Source: Candidatus Gastranaerophilales bacterium (GTDB taxonomy: Bacteria > Cyanobacteriota > Vampirovibrionia > Gastranaerophilales > Gastranaerophilaceae). Taken from it: DNA of 64,000 nucleotides. The notes under the pieces were generated by a model. The model was not told the DNA's origin, made no database searches, and saw nothing but the letters and a program-made list of their open reading frames with translations. Location: contig CANQNX010000001.1 in NCBI GenBank assembly GCA_947625345.1, forward strand, positions 17,261 to 81,260, read 5' to 3'. Shown here one piece after another: positions 24,194-33,200 of the stretch (the first letter of the stretch is position 1; each line of letters starts with the position of its first letter). Both the position numbers and the translations under genes were made by a program.

Positions 24194-25031
24194 ATTTTTC
24201 CCTCTCAATTTCAGACAAACTAAAAGAATGTTCAACAGACGGAAATTTCTTATTTTTAACATCACTGTTATATTCAGAAATAGCGTTTATCATTGTATCC
24301 TTTAAATTTGCATATTGTTTTACAAATTTTGGAGTATTACCCCAAAACTTACCCAATATATCATCAACAACTAAAACCTGACCGTCACAATCAATACCCG
24401 CCCCTATACCAATTGTAGGAACAGTTAAGTTTTCACTTATATATTTTGCTGATTCGGAGCTTACCATTTCAAGCACAATGGCAAAAGCACCGTTTTCCTC
24501 TAATTTTTTTGCTTCATTTAAAAGTTTTATTGTATTTTCGTAAGATTTTCCCTGAACAAAATATCCGCCGATTGTATTTATATATTGAGGAGTAAATCCT
24601 ATATGACCTATAACGTTTATACCAGACTTAGTAAGATGATTTATTTCATCTAAAATAAAATCGGAAGAACCTTCAATTTTAACGGCATTTGCTCCTGCCT
24701 GAATTAATTTACCCGCATTTACGGTTGTTTTTTCTTTTGAAACATTAAATGAAAGAAAAGGCAAATCTGCAATAACCATTGCTCTTTTAACTCCTTTGGC
24801 AACGGCCCTTGTAAATATAATCATATCATCTACCGTTACATTTATTGTGGTATCGTAACCCAAAACTGTCATTCCCAATGAATCACCGATTAAAACAGAA
24901 TCAACACCTGCTTCATCTATATATTTTGCGGTTGAATAATCATAAGCGGTTAGCATTGTGATTTTTTCACCGTTTTCCTTCATTTTTTGAAAAGTTCTCG
25001 CTGTAACGGGTTTTATATTAGTTTCGTTCAT
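24171..25031 (-). CDS. panB: 3-methyl-2-oxobutanoate hydroxymethyltransferase
   Basis: PanB transfers a hydroxymethyl group from methylene-tetrahydrofolate to ketoisovalerate, giving ketopantoate. The 286-residue (beta/alpha)8 protein has KITMLTAYDYSTAKYIDEAGVD, the metal/substrate loop IGDSLGMTVLGYDTT, KIEGS and the C-terminal TIGIGAGIDCDGQVLVVDD. It overlaps yvcK at its start (ATGA) and panC at its end. With panC and coaX the window carries the path from ketoisovalerate to phosphopantothenate apart from panE/ilvC-type reduction and beta-alanine supply (panD). Confidence 0.97.
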   Translation of the reverse strand: MNETNIKPVTARTFQKMKENGEKITMLTAYDYSTAKYIDEAGVDSVLIGDSLGMTVLGYDTTINVTVDDMIIFTRAVAKGVKRAMVIADLPFLSFNVSKEKTTVNAGKLIQAGANAVKIEGSSDFILDEINHLTKSGINVIGHIGFTPQYINTIGGYFVQGKSYENTIKLLNEAKKLEENGAFAIVLEMVSSESAKYISENLTVPTIGIGAGIDCDGQVLVVDDILGKFWGNTPKFVKQYANLKDTMINAISEYNSDVKNKKFPSVEHSFSLSEIEREKFEYNTVK

Positions 25032-26362
25032 TTACGTTTTTCCTTTTCTTTTTTTCTGAACCAATAATAAATTGATCTTGCAAGTCGTCCGGGTGAATGG
25101 CGAACAAAAGAAGAATGACCGTCTTCAAACCTTCTATCTTCTATTAAATTTTTCTTTACGACCTCAATTCCCATACTTTCAACTTGTTGTGTATCTATTA
25201 CAACCGGAACTGATCCGGCATCTTTATATGGGGCAAGTAATTCCTTCGGCAATTCTTTATTTACAAGAACAGCATCTATTATATGTTCATATCCCGCATG
25301 ACGTATTAAAGTTTTAATATGGTCAGAAACACTAAACCCGTCAGTTTCTCCGGGCTGTGTCATTATATTACATACGTATATTTTTTTTGCTTTTGAATCA
25401 TTAACGGCTTTTGCTATTTCCTTTATTAATAAGTTCGGTATCACGCTCGTATATAAGCTTCCGGGCCCCAATATTATTAATTCCGCATCATGTATTGCCC
25501 ATAAAACATCTTCTAAGGGTTTACAATTATCAGGTTCACAAAACAATTTTTTTATTTTTTTACCCGATTCGGGAATATTTGATTCACCTTTTATAACAGA
25601 ACCATCTTCCATTTCTGCTGCCAATCTCATGTCATCCAAGGTCGGAGGCAAAACTCTTCCTCTTATTGATAAAACTTTTGAAGATTCTTTTACCGCTCTT
25701 ACCATATCTCCGGTTATTTCACACATTGCCGTCAAAAATAAATTGCCAAAACTGTGTCCCGATAAACCGGCACAGTCTTTAAACCTAAATTGGAATAATT
25801 TTGCAACCAAGTCTTCATCATCTGCCAACGCTGCAATACAACTTCTTATATCTCCCGGCGGCAAAACACCCATTTCTTCTCTGAGTTTTCCGGAACTTCC
25901 TCCGTCATCTCCGACAGTTACTACAGCTGTTATATTATTTGTTATTTTTTTAATACCTTTTAACATGGTTGATAATCCGGTACCACCGCCTATAGCAACT
26001 ATTTTAGGGCCTCTATTCAGCTTTCTTCTTCTGTATAAATCTTCTAATAGCGCATGCCTGCTTCTTTCATTATTATTTACATCAAGAATTGAATAATTTG
26101 TTTTCAGCCATCCGATAAAGAAACACAACCCTCCCAGTATGATTAAAAGCCAACCGATTATCTCAGAGGGCATCATTTGAGTTATTTTTATAATCATTCT
26201 TATTAAAGAAAATACAGGTCTTAAATTAAAAATTATGCACAACCCTATTGTTGCTATTATTGCGCCAAATATTATAAGTATAAACCATCTTTTGACTTCA
26301 AGCCCGGGTAAAAGCCAGCCTGCATCTTTAGGAATTTTAAGAAAAAACTTACTTACCTTCAC
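25028..26362 (-). CDS. yvcK: YvcK/CofD-like protein with N-terminal membrane anchor
   Basis: YvcK-family proteins bind UDP-sugars and are needed for growth on gluconeogenic carbon and for normal cell-wall synthesis in Bacillus; they are related to CofD. The catalytic-type body (about 120-435) shows VAIGGGTGLSTMLKGIK, TVGDDGGSSGKLREEMG, PPGDIRSCIAAL and LILGPGSLYTSVIPNL. Residues 28-50 and 68-85 are two hydrophobic segments absent from the Bacillus protein but common in cyanobacterial homologues, so it is probably membrane-tethered. The link to panB (four-base overlap) is operonic only; no shared pathway is known. Confidence 0.92.
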   Translation of the reverse strand: MKVSKFFLKIPKDAGWLLPGLEVKRWFILIIFGAIIATIGLCIIFNLRPVFSLIRMIIKITQMMPSEIIGWLLIILGGLCFFIGWLKTNYSILDVNNNERSRHALLEDLYRRRKLNRGPKIVAIGGGTGLSTMLKGIKKITNNITAVVTVGDDGGSSGKLREEMGVLPPGDIRSCIAALADDEDLVAKLFQFRFKDCAGLSGHSFGNLFLTAMCEITGDMVRAVKESSKVLSIRGRVLPPTLDDMRLAAEMEDGSVIKGESNIPESGKKIKKLFCEPDNCKPLEDVLWAIHDAELIILGPGSLYTSVIPNLLIKEIAKAVNDSKAKKIYVCNIMTQPGETDGFSVSDHIKTLIRHAGYEHIIDAVLVNKELPKELLAPYKDAGSVPVVIDTQQVESMGIEVVKKNLIEDRRFEDGHSSFVRHSPGRLARSIYYWFRKKEKEKRK

Positions 26363-26380
26363 TTTATGCCTCTACATTCT

Positions 26381-27151
26381 TTATACCCAACCTGATAATT
26401 CCGCTTTATTGTAATTTGGAGGTGTCGGAATAATAATATCGTTTGCCTTTTTTAAAATTTGGAGAACTTTTGGATTTTTACTGTCAAAATGTATAGTATC
26501 ACATTTCACGCCCATAAACATGCCGTTACCCAATTTTATTTGGGAAGAAAATAGTATTGTTCTGACCCGATTAAGGATATCATCTTCATTAATATATTCT
26601 TTACAATTCCAATTTAATGTAAAGTCTTGGTTATAATATTTGTCTGCAAAGACTTCCCTATTTACAACTATTCCGGTTTCAGATGAGACTTTTTCAAGAA
26701 CTTCATTATCCAAACATGTATAAGAAAGCCATTTGTCAAACTTTTGAATTGCTTTTGCAATTGATAGAGAAAATTCATAATTTTCAGCGGCTAATTTATA
26801 CATGGCACCATGCGGTCTTACATGGTCAATAACTAATCCGTATGATTTTGCGAATGAAGACAGAGCGCCGACCTGATAAAGTACAACTGCTTCAAGTTCA
26901 TCATCAGATAAGTCCAACGGGCGGTATCCGAGTCCGGATATATCATTAAATCCTATATGCGCACCAATTGTGAGATTTTTTTCTTTACACTTTAGTAAAT
27001 ATTCTTTTATTAATAACGGGTCACCTGCATGGAAACCGCATGAAATGTTAACCGAACTGACATAATCTAATAATGTCGTTTCAATATCATTCTTATATAC
27101 CCCAAATCCTTGTGCTGCATCTATATTAAAATCTATATGTTTTGTCGGCAT
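26381..27151 (-). CDS. pxpA: LamB/YcsF family protein (5-oxoprolinase subunit A-like)
   Basis: PxpA, with PxpB and PxpC, opens 5-oxoproline to glutamate at the cost of ATP. The 256-residue product has the family stretches SSVNISCGFHAGDP, IGAHIGFNDISGLGYRP and DHVRPHGAMYKLA. The opening family motif (D-x-N-x-D-x-G-E) is altered: here it reads HIDFNIDAAQGFG, without the usual Glu. The frame is open to 27211, but the ATG at 27151 has AAAGGGG five bases upstream. No pxpB/pxpC (kipI/kipA) gene lies nearby, so it is an orphan and may have another substrate. It heads the pxpA-yvcK-panB-panC run. Confidence 0.8.
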   Translation of the reverse strand: MPTKHIDFNIDAAQGFGVYKNDIETTLLDYVSSVNISCGFHAGDPLLIKEYLLKCKEKNLTIGAHIGFNDISGLGYRPLDLSDDELEAVVLYQVGALSSFAKSYGLVIDHVRPHGAMYKLAAENYEFSLSIAKAIQKFDKWLSYTCLDNEVLEKVSSETGIVVNREVFADKYYNQDFTLNWNCKEYINEDDILNRVRTILFSSQIKLGNGMFMGVKCDTIHFDSKNPKVLQILKKANDIIIPTPPNYNKAELSGWV

Positions 27152-27199
27152 ATAATCCCCTTTACATAAACTGTTTTTTATTCTTACTACTCTTATATA

Positions 27200-27227
27200 A
27201 TTATATCTCAATTACATATATAGTCCA
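27200..27227 (-). promoter_or_regulatory. Probable promoter of the pxpA-yvcK-panBC run
   Basis: On the minus strand TGGACT (27222-27227) and TATAAT (27200-27205) are 16 bases apart; transcription would start near 27193, about 40 bases before the pxpA ATG. Confidence 0.45.
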
Positions 27228-27266
27228 GTTTTTTGCGTTATTAAATATATATTTCTAAACCAACAA

Positions 27267-27292
27267 AAAACGGAGTATAAAAACTCCGTTTA
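27267..27292 (-). terminator. Terminator of the fliJ-fliK-hook gene run
   Basis: AAACGGAGT (27268-27276) pairs with ACTCCGTTT (27283-27291), loop ATAAAA. Read on the minus strand it is followed by a T run, 25 bases after the stop of the hook/rod gene. Confidence 0.85.
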
Positions 27293-27315
27293 TATTTTTC
27301 CTTATTTTCCTATAA

Positions 27316-28152
27316 TTAACTGCTCATTAATTCAATTGCATTTTGCAGCAGCTGTTTATGAGATTTAATCAATTGGTTTGCAAGTTCCAATTGCATTTGT
27401 GCCTGCTGATAATATGCGGTATTCATATCAAAATCAACATTTGAAAGTTCAATTAATCCGCCTCGTACCTCTCCTCTGCCGACAACAGGTTTGCCCGACT
27501 CTGCAGTTTCCACAAATTGTCCGTCTTTTATTTCATATAGCATTTGAGGATTGTGAAAATTTATAACCGCAACTTTATATAACGGGGTCATTAACTTTCC
27601 GTTATCTGCTTTTCCGTATAATATTCCGTCATCCTTAAATTCAAATTCTTCGTATTTGCCTAAATATTTACCGTTTGAAGGGTCAATCCAAAGTTTAATA
27701 TTTGTTGTCGGAACACTTGCCGCACCACCGTCAAATGCCGTATCAATAAATGAATCCGCATCCACAGGTTTTGCGCCGTTCATTATTTCACCCTTGTCAT
27801 TTAATATATAACCCTGAACTGCCTGACCGTCTGAGCTTCTGTATACACCTTCTCCGTCAAATTTAAATTCGCCGAGTCTTGTATATGCCAATCTCCCCTG
27901 TTCATTTCTCAGAACAAAAAATCCGTTACCTTCAAGAAATATGTTTTCATCCGAAGTTCCGGGAGATGATTTACCCTGCCCGACATTTCGTAATCTTGTT
28001 TCTGCTATTGACCCGTCTAAAAATGTTTTAAAGGTAAATTTCTTTTCTCTGTAGCCGGGAGTATAAACGTTAACAAGGTTTTCTGATATGTCGTTAACCC
28101 ACTCACTTGTAATTTTTTGTGTATTCAGAGCATTTATAAATGCATCACGCAT
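27316..28152 (-). CDS. Flagellar hook/rod protein (FlgE/F/G family)
   Basis: The 278-residue protein has the N-terminal rod/hook helix (ALNTQKITSEWVNDISENLVNVYTPGY), the conserved core IFLEGNGFFVLRNEQGRLAYTRLGEFKFD, VQGYILNDKGEI, and a C-terminal module RGGLIELSNVDFDMNTAYYQQAQ that forms the D0 coiled coil. The VQGY and late G-LELSNVD-type features fit a small FlgE (hook) or a FlgG (distal rod); its position after fliJ and a fliK-like gene favours hook. FlgD, the hook cap, is not seen beside it. Two further family members lie at 61403-62820. It overlaps the fliK-like stop by one base. Confidence 0.8.
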   Translation of the reverse strand: MRDAFINALNTQKITSEWVNDISENLVNVYTPGYREKKFTFKTFLDGSIAETRLRNVGQGKSSPGTSDENIFLEGNGFFVLRNEQGRLAYTRLGEFKFDGEGVYRSSDGQAVQGYILNDKGEIMNGAKPVDADSFIDTAFDGGAASVPTTNIKLWIDPSNGKYLGKYEEFEFKDDGILYGKADNGKLMTPLYKVAVINFHNPQMLYEIKDGQFVETAESGKPVVGRGEVRGGLIELSNVDFDMNTAYYQQAQMQLELANQLIKSHKQLLQNAIELMSS

Positions 28153-28763
28153 CAGTTTTCTCCTCTATTTTTTCTGTTTCTGTTTTGTCTGCTGTTTTGT
28201 CTGTACATTATGTCGTTATACGGAAGATTCTGTTCTTCAAATCTTTGTTTTAAAGATGCTATATTATTTCTTAAATAGTTTTCCACTTCAATACTTCCGG
28301 GGATAAATTCCGCACTTATTTTTCCGTGTTTATCTATTTTTAATATTACTGATACATCATTATCAAAAGAAATTCTGACCGGTTTTTGTGTATTTTGTGC
28401 TTTTTCTATTAATTCAGTTAATTTATTTGTTATTTCAACGGGTTTTGTCGATATCACATTTTGTGCAACTTCTGTTTGCATTAATGATTTAAAATTTTCA
28501 TTTGGCACGATAGTATAATTATATGGAATATTTTGTGTCATATTTATAAAAAAAGCTGCATCTTCAAGTGTCATGTTTAGTGAATCATAATTATAATCAA
28601 TGTTATCCGAAGAGATAATATTATCATCCGAAAGTCTCTGACTTAACAGTTGAGAAAAAGGTATATCAACCTGCTGAAGCATTTTTTCATCTTCACTTTG
28701 AAGTTGAATTTGAAGTTCTTTTTGTTGTTCGATATTTTGGTTTGTATTTGTTTCTATTTTCAT
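28152..28763 (-). CDS. fliK: FliK-like hook-length control protein (putative)
   Basis: The 203-residue protein is Gln/Asn/Asp-rich with no signal peptide. Its last ~80 residues (KPVRISFDNDVSVILKIDKHGKISAEF, then VENYLRNNIASLKQRFEEQNL) have the strand-strand-helix pattern of the FliK C-terminal substrate-switch domain, where the terms L-x-x-x-L-x-x-x-F-x-x-x-x-L recur. It lies between fliJ and a hook-family gene, the usual place of fliK. At 203 residues it is short for FliK (typically 350-500), implying a short molecular ruler. The call depends on position and weak pattern, not on clear similarity. Confidence 0.55.
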   Translation of the reverse strand: MKIETNTNQNIEQQKELQIQLQSEDEKMLQQVDIPFSQLLSQRLSDDNIISSDNIDYNYDSLNMTLEDAAFFINMTQNIPYNYTIVPNENFKSLMQTEVAQNVISTKPVEITNKLTELIEKAQNTQKPVRISFDNDVSVILKIDKHGKISAEFIPGSIEVENYLRNNIASLKQRFEEQNLPYNDIMYRQNSRQNRNRKNRGEN

Positions 28764-28778
28764 ATTTTTCCCTTTAAA

Positions 28779-29240
28779 TTAGTTGTCTTCGCCCTCTTCT
28801 TCTTTTCTGATTTTTGTTTTTTGGAAGTGTTTTTGAACCGCTACTTCTGATAGCTGTTTGTTCTCCGCCTGTTTTTCTTCCTCTCTGTATGTTTCAAGTG
28901 CTTTCTCTTTATGTTTTTCAAGTACCTTTACTTCTTTTTCACGTTCAACGAGTTTTTGTTTTTCTTCTTCAAGTATTCTTTCTGCTTCCGCCTTTTGTTT
29001 TAACAGTTCTTCTTCTTTCTCATATAAATGTTTTAGATATTTATCATAAGAATCCATTAATCTGTAGTCCGGAGCTGAATGCATTATCTGTATTACACTG
29101 ACTATTTCTTTTCTGTTTAATTCAATTAGTCCTATTATTCTGTCTACTTCATTTTTAGCTTTTAGAACCTCTTGAAGTTGTTCTTCTTTTCTTTTGATTC
29201 TAAAATCAAGTACTTTCTGTAATCTGTATCTGAATGCCAT
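28779..29240 (-). CDS. fliJ: Flagellar export chaperone FliJ
   Basis: FliJ is the coiled-coil stalk of the flagellar export ATPase complex, analogous to the gamma subunit of F1. The 153-residue product opens with FRYRLQKVLDFRIKRKEEQL, the family's F-x-Y-x-L-Q-x-V-L-D-x-R pattern, and is otherwise almost entirely charged coiled coil. No Shine-Dalgarno element is visible before the ATG at 29240; a short palindrome ATACAATTGTAT (29256-29267) lies just upstream. Its partner ATPase fliI is encoded separately at 52510-53859. Confidence 0.88.
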   Translation of the reverse strand: MAFRYRLQKVLDFRIKRKEEQLQEVLKAKNEVDRIIGLIELNRKEIVSVIQIMHSAPDYRLMDSYDKYLKHLYEKEEELLKQKAEAERILEEEKQKLVEREKEVKVLEKHKEKALETYREEEKQAENKQLSEVAVQKHFQKTKIRKEEEGEDN

Positions 29241-29399
29241 AATTTTTTACACGTATACAATTGTATTATCCTTTCTTTTTGCTTATTCAAATACCTCTAT
29301 TTATATGAGATTCATGTATTTTTTAATATTTTTTTAAATAAAGTCAAGGAAAAAGCAAAAAAAATTATGTTCATTTTTAAATCAATCAAAGGAAAAAAT

Positions 29400-30131
29400 A
29401 TGAACATATCTCTATTCCCGATTGTATCAGGAAATATAAACAGAAACATTAATAAATATAAAACACTCCCCGTTAACAACAGAGTTTTAAACCGAGAAAC
29501 GACAGCTAAAGATATATCTTCTTTGGATTATCGTAAAATGTATGCTGACAGATTAAGTTTTAATCCGTCATTTGGTACGTTTAAAAAAGTTGAAGACGTT
29601 AAATTAAAAGACAGAGAAACGGGGAAAAGCGTTCAAGCTTCTTTATTTAAAGAAAAATCAGGAGATTTTATTGATTTTAAAATTAAATATAAAAAACAAG
29701 AAGCAGGATATCTCTCTATGGATTTATGTCCGTCTTATATATCTAATCTTCCCATAACGGAAATAAATGACAAAGACATACCCGAGGTAGAAAAAGTACG
29801 TTCAATAATGGGAGATTCACTTGAAGGAATTGGAACAGCTCTTATGACTGCCGCAATAAAAGAAAGTATAAAAAACGGTACTGAAGGTGCCTTATGGCTG
29901 AGTGCAGAAAAAGGTTATGCCCACAACTTATCAGATTACAGAAGTAACGAAAATCCAATCCCTTTTTATTATAAATTGGGTTTTGAAGCTGCAGAGGATG
30001 AAGATAAAGAGCTGATTGAAAGCTGTCTTTCAGATAACGATTTCTATAATCTTCCTAATATGTCCTGCTTATTCTTACATCCTGAGAATATAAACAAAAA
30101 CAGAATTAAAATTGATGATTATAAAAGTTAA
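29400..30131 (+). CDS. GNAT-like acetyltransferase with lineage-type N-terminus (putative)
   Basis: The open frame begins at 29367, but the ATG at 29400 has AAAGGA six bases upstream, giving 243 residues (MNISLFPIVSGNINRNIN...). The first ~75 residues are Asn/Arg-rich and end in LSFNPSFGTFKK. The C-terminal half has GNAT character: DSLEGIGTALMTAAIKESIKNGTEG resembles motif A (the acetyl-CoA pyrophosphate loop, here G-I-G-T-A-L) and PIPFYYKLGFEAAEDEDKE resembles motif B with the typical FYxKxGF. No signal peptide is present. It stands before the giant papain-like gene, separated by 86 bases. Acetyltransferase activity is inferred from these motifs only. Confidence 0.65.
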   Translation: MNISLFPIVSGNINRNINKYKTLPVNNRVLNRETTAKDISSLDYRKMYADRLSFNPSFGTFKKVEDVKLKDRETGKSVQASLFKEKSGDFIDFKIKYKKQEAGYLSMDLCPSYISNLPITEINDKDIPEVEKVRSIMGDSLEGIGTALMTAAIKESIKNGTEGALWLSAEKGYAHNLSDYRSNENPIPFYYKLGFEAAEDEDKELIESCLSDNDFYNLPNMSCLFLHPENINKNRIKIDDYKS

Positions 30132-30217
30132 TCTTTGTAAAAAATTAAACAATTATTCACTATTTATAACAAAAAAAATAATGTCCATTTTTAAAACATG
30201 GCAAAAGAGGAAATAAA

Positions 30218-33200
30218 ATGAAAATAAATGCAATAAATAATAACAGAATGGTTGGATTTAAAAGTTTAAGAGAAGATAAACACAGAATTGAACAACTAAA
30301 AACAGAAACAAAACCTATAATAGGCAATAATAAAATAAACATATATCAGGCATTAAATAATATCAGTGAAAACCCTGAAAGAAGCGATATAGAATTTTTA
30401 TTGGATGTAGCCAAAAATATAAAATACGGACAAGGTAAAAACAGTGAATTTAAAGGCATTTTAGATTCAGATGGTATTACACCCGAGGAAAGAGAAAATA
30501 CAAAATGGGATGAATTACTGCAAAATACAATTAACAAAGCACTGAAGTCCGCAAAAGATGATGTAAATGACTTAAAGGAAGTCTCAAAAGATTTATTTAA
30601 TACTACAAAACCATTAACTGAAGAACAAAAGAGAATTTTAGAGTTAAGAAAAACAATAACTGACATGATAATTGACGAAGATACTTTAGAAGACTCCGAA
30701 AATTTAACTTTGGTTTCAAATATCAGAAAAAATCTTGATTATTTCATTGCCTCTTCAGAGATTTCATATCCTCAAAAAGAATACTGTCTTGAAAGATTTC
30801 AATATCTTTTAAGTGATGACTATAAAATTAATCCTCAATTATCCGATAAAAAACTAAATGTATTGTCGGAACTCTTAGAAGATTTAATAATAAAGACACC
30901 CGAAAGTGACATTCTGACAATAAAAGGTGTAGACCAATTATTCACAGGTATGTGTGCTGCAATATCCGTATGCAGAAAAAATATTGCCTATGAAGATAAA
31001 TCATTATATACAGATACCGTACTTGAAGAGTTAAAAGACTCCGATAAAATGTCTGTATTTGATATTACAGAACTTGGAAGCGGTAAAAAAACAGAAGTAC
31101 CAAAAGCATATGTTGACTACGATAGTGCGCTCAAAAAAGGGTACAGAATTCTTGATGCGGCAGCACATATTTGGATGCAAAATGCAAAATTGGCAGGTGA
31201 TAACACCATTAAAAAAATATCTTATACTCCCTTCGATGAAGATAATTATGGGATATTTAACGATTCTTTTTGGTATGATGATTTAGGTCAATCATATCCG
31301 GACGAAAAAAACTTACTACAAGCTTTAATAAAAGAAAAATCATTTATCAAAAAAATTTCCAAAGAAAAAAAAGATATTAAAACAACGGGACAATCAATAA
31401 GAAGTACAAAAAATGCCATTATAGATGAACAAGCACAGATAAACGGTGTATTAAACAGAATAATGACAGAGTTATTCCCTGAAAAAACAGATGGGGAAAA
31501 AACAAAGCTTATTAAAAGTACTTTAAGCTTTTTCTCGGGTAAAAAAGAAGAAAACGAAGCAAATATAAGTCCTAAAATGTCTGAAGAACTTCAAGCTGAA
31601 ATAATTAAAAATTTTATTATAAGCCAAATACCTGATATAACTGAAGAACAAAAAGTCAGATTAAATAAATCAGCGAAAAAAATTACATCTTTGATAAGTG
31701 ATTATAATAAAAAAGATAATGAAATAAAAAAATTATCTGAATATAATTCCACAACCAACAAATATTTATATAACAGAAATTTATTTAAAGCCGCAGCAGC
31801 ACACAGAATTGCAATTGAATCTGACTTATCCGTTTCCGATATGCTTAACAGATATGAAAGAAAATATAATATTCCTCCAAGAAATATTCAAATAGTAAAT
31901 TATTTGAATTCACTATTACAAAAAGTAAAAAACTCTCCTGAAACTCAAAGTTTTTATAATAATAACGGAGAAATTTATTCGAAAGACAAAACTGAACAAG
32001 AATTAATACAAGATATTTATAAAGTAGGAACCATTATACCTCAAAAATTAAATTCAATATTGAATACACTGTACGATAAGGATTTAAACAGTATATTATT
32101 GGAATTCTACAACTACTATATCGAAAGAATTGAATCAGGAGATGAAGAAGCTCTTTATGATATTAAATATGTGTTAGATTCAAGAAATGATAAAGATGAA
32201 ATAATAAAACTGTTAAAACAAAAAGCAAAAATCTTGGAAAATAATCCCTCATATAAAGATACCCTTGAATGTGTACAGCTTTTGGGATTCCAATCTGAAT
32301 TTCAGGTTTTGGCAGGACTATTTTCATCTTTTAGAGAGGAAATACCTGAAGAAGACTATAACAGATTAGTCGAAAAATACGGAAGCGGCGACAATGTTAT
32401 TGACGGAATAAATGTTGAAGTTAAAAAATTTAACGCTTTAAATAAAGAATACGTTGATATTATTAATAAATGGAATGTTACACCTCCTCAAGTACTCATT
32501 TTAAATGAGATGGAAAAAAGGAATGAAGTCCTTTCAAGAAGAAAATTAGACAAATTAAAAACAAAATTTGATTTAACGGAAGAAAAGAAAATACGTAACA
32601 GACAAAATATTCCCGATTTAAAATTAAGAAAAAAAGAGAATGAAAAAGCATATAAGTTTTCAAAAGAAGAACAAGATATCTTAGATACAATAGAAAAATC
32701 AGTATCTCACATGCACAGATATTCAAAATTGAGATATAAAACACTTATAAAGAGTCTGCATAATCAGCTTGAAAAAGAATACTCAGACATAGGAATGTTA
32801 TCCGGACAATTTTATGTGGCAGAGGAAGGTTCAAGCGGACTTCAATCACAAAACGGTTTAAGAATTTTGGAGCAATTAACGGGTAAACCGTACTATATTG
32901 AACCTTATTTAAAAGATGCGGTTGAAGTTATAAAAGAAGGAAACAGTTCGGGTGTTCTTAGTATGAGTGTTGATGACGCTGATTACGGGTTCCATGCTCA
33001 GTACATTCCTCAGGTAACTACTGAAACATTTACTGATCCCATAACGGGAGAAAAGAAAACTGAAGATGTTATATGGACTGATAACAGTTGGGGTAAGACA
33101 GAACACGAAAATTATTGGAACGGTCACAACGGATTCTATTATACCGATTATAATGATAATTTAGGTTTAAAAGAAGGTTTTATCGTTAAACCCGACTATA

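Noticed and set aside
29256..29267. Palindrome ATACAATTGTAT before fliJ as a possible regulator site or relative of the LexA box
   Set aside because: It shares only CAATTG with the LexA-type box, lacks the GTCT/AGAC arms, and 12-base palindromes of this composition are expected by chance.
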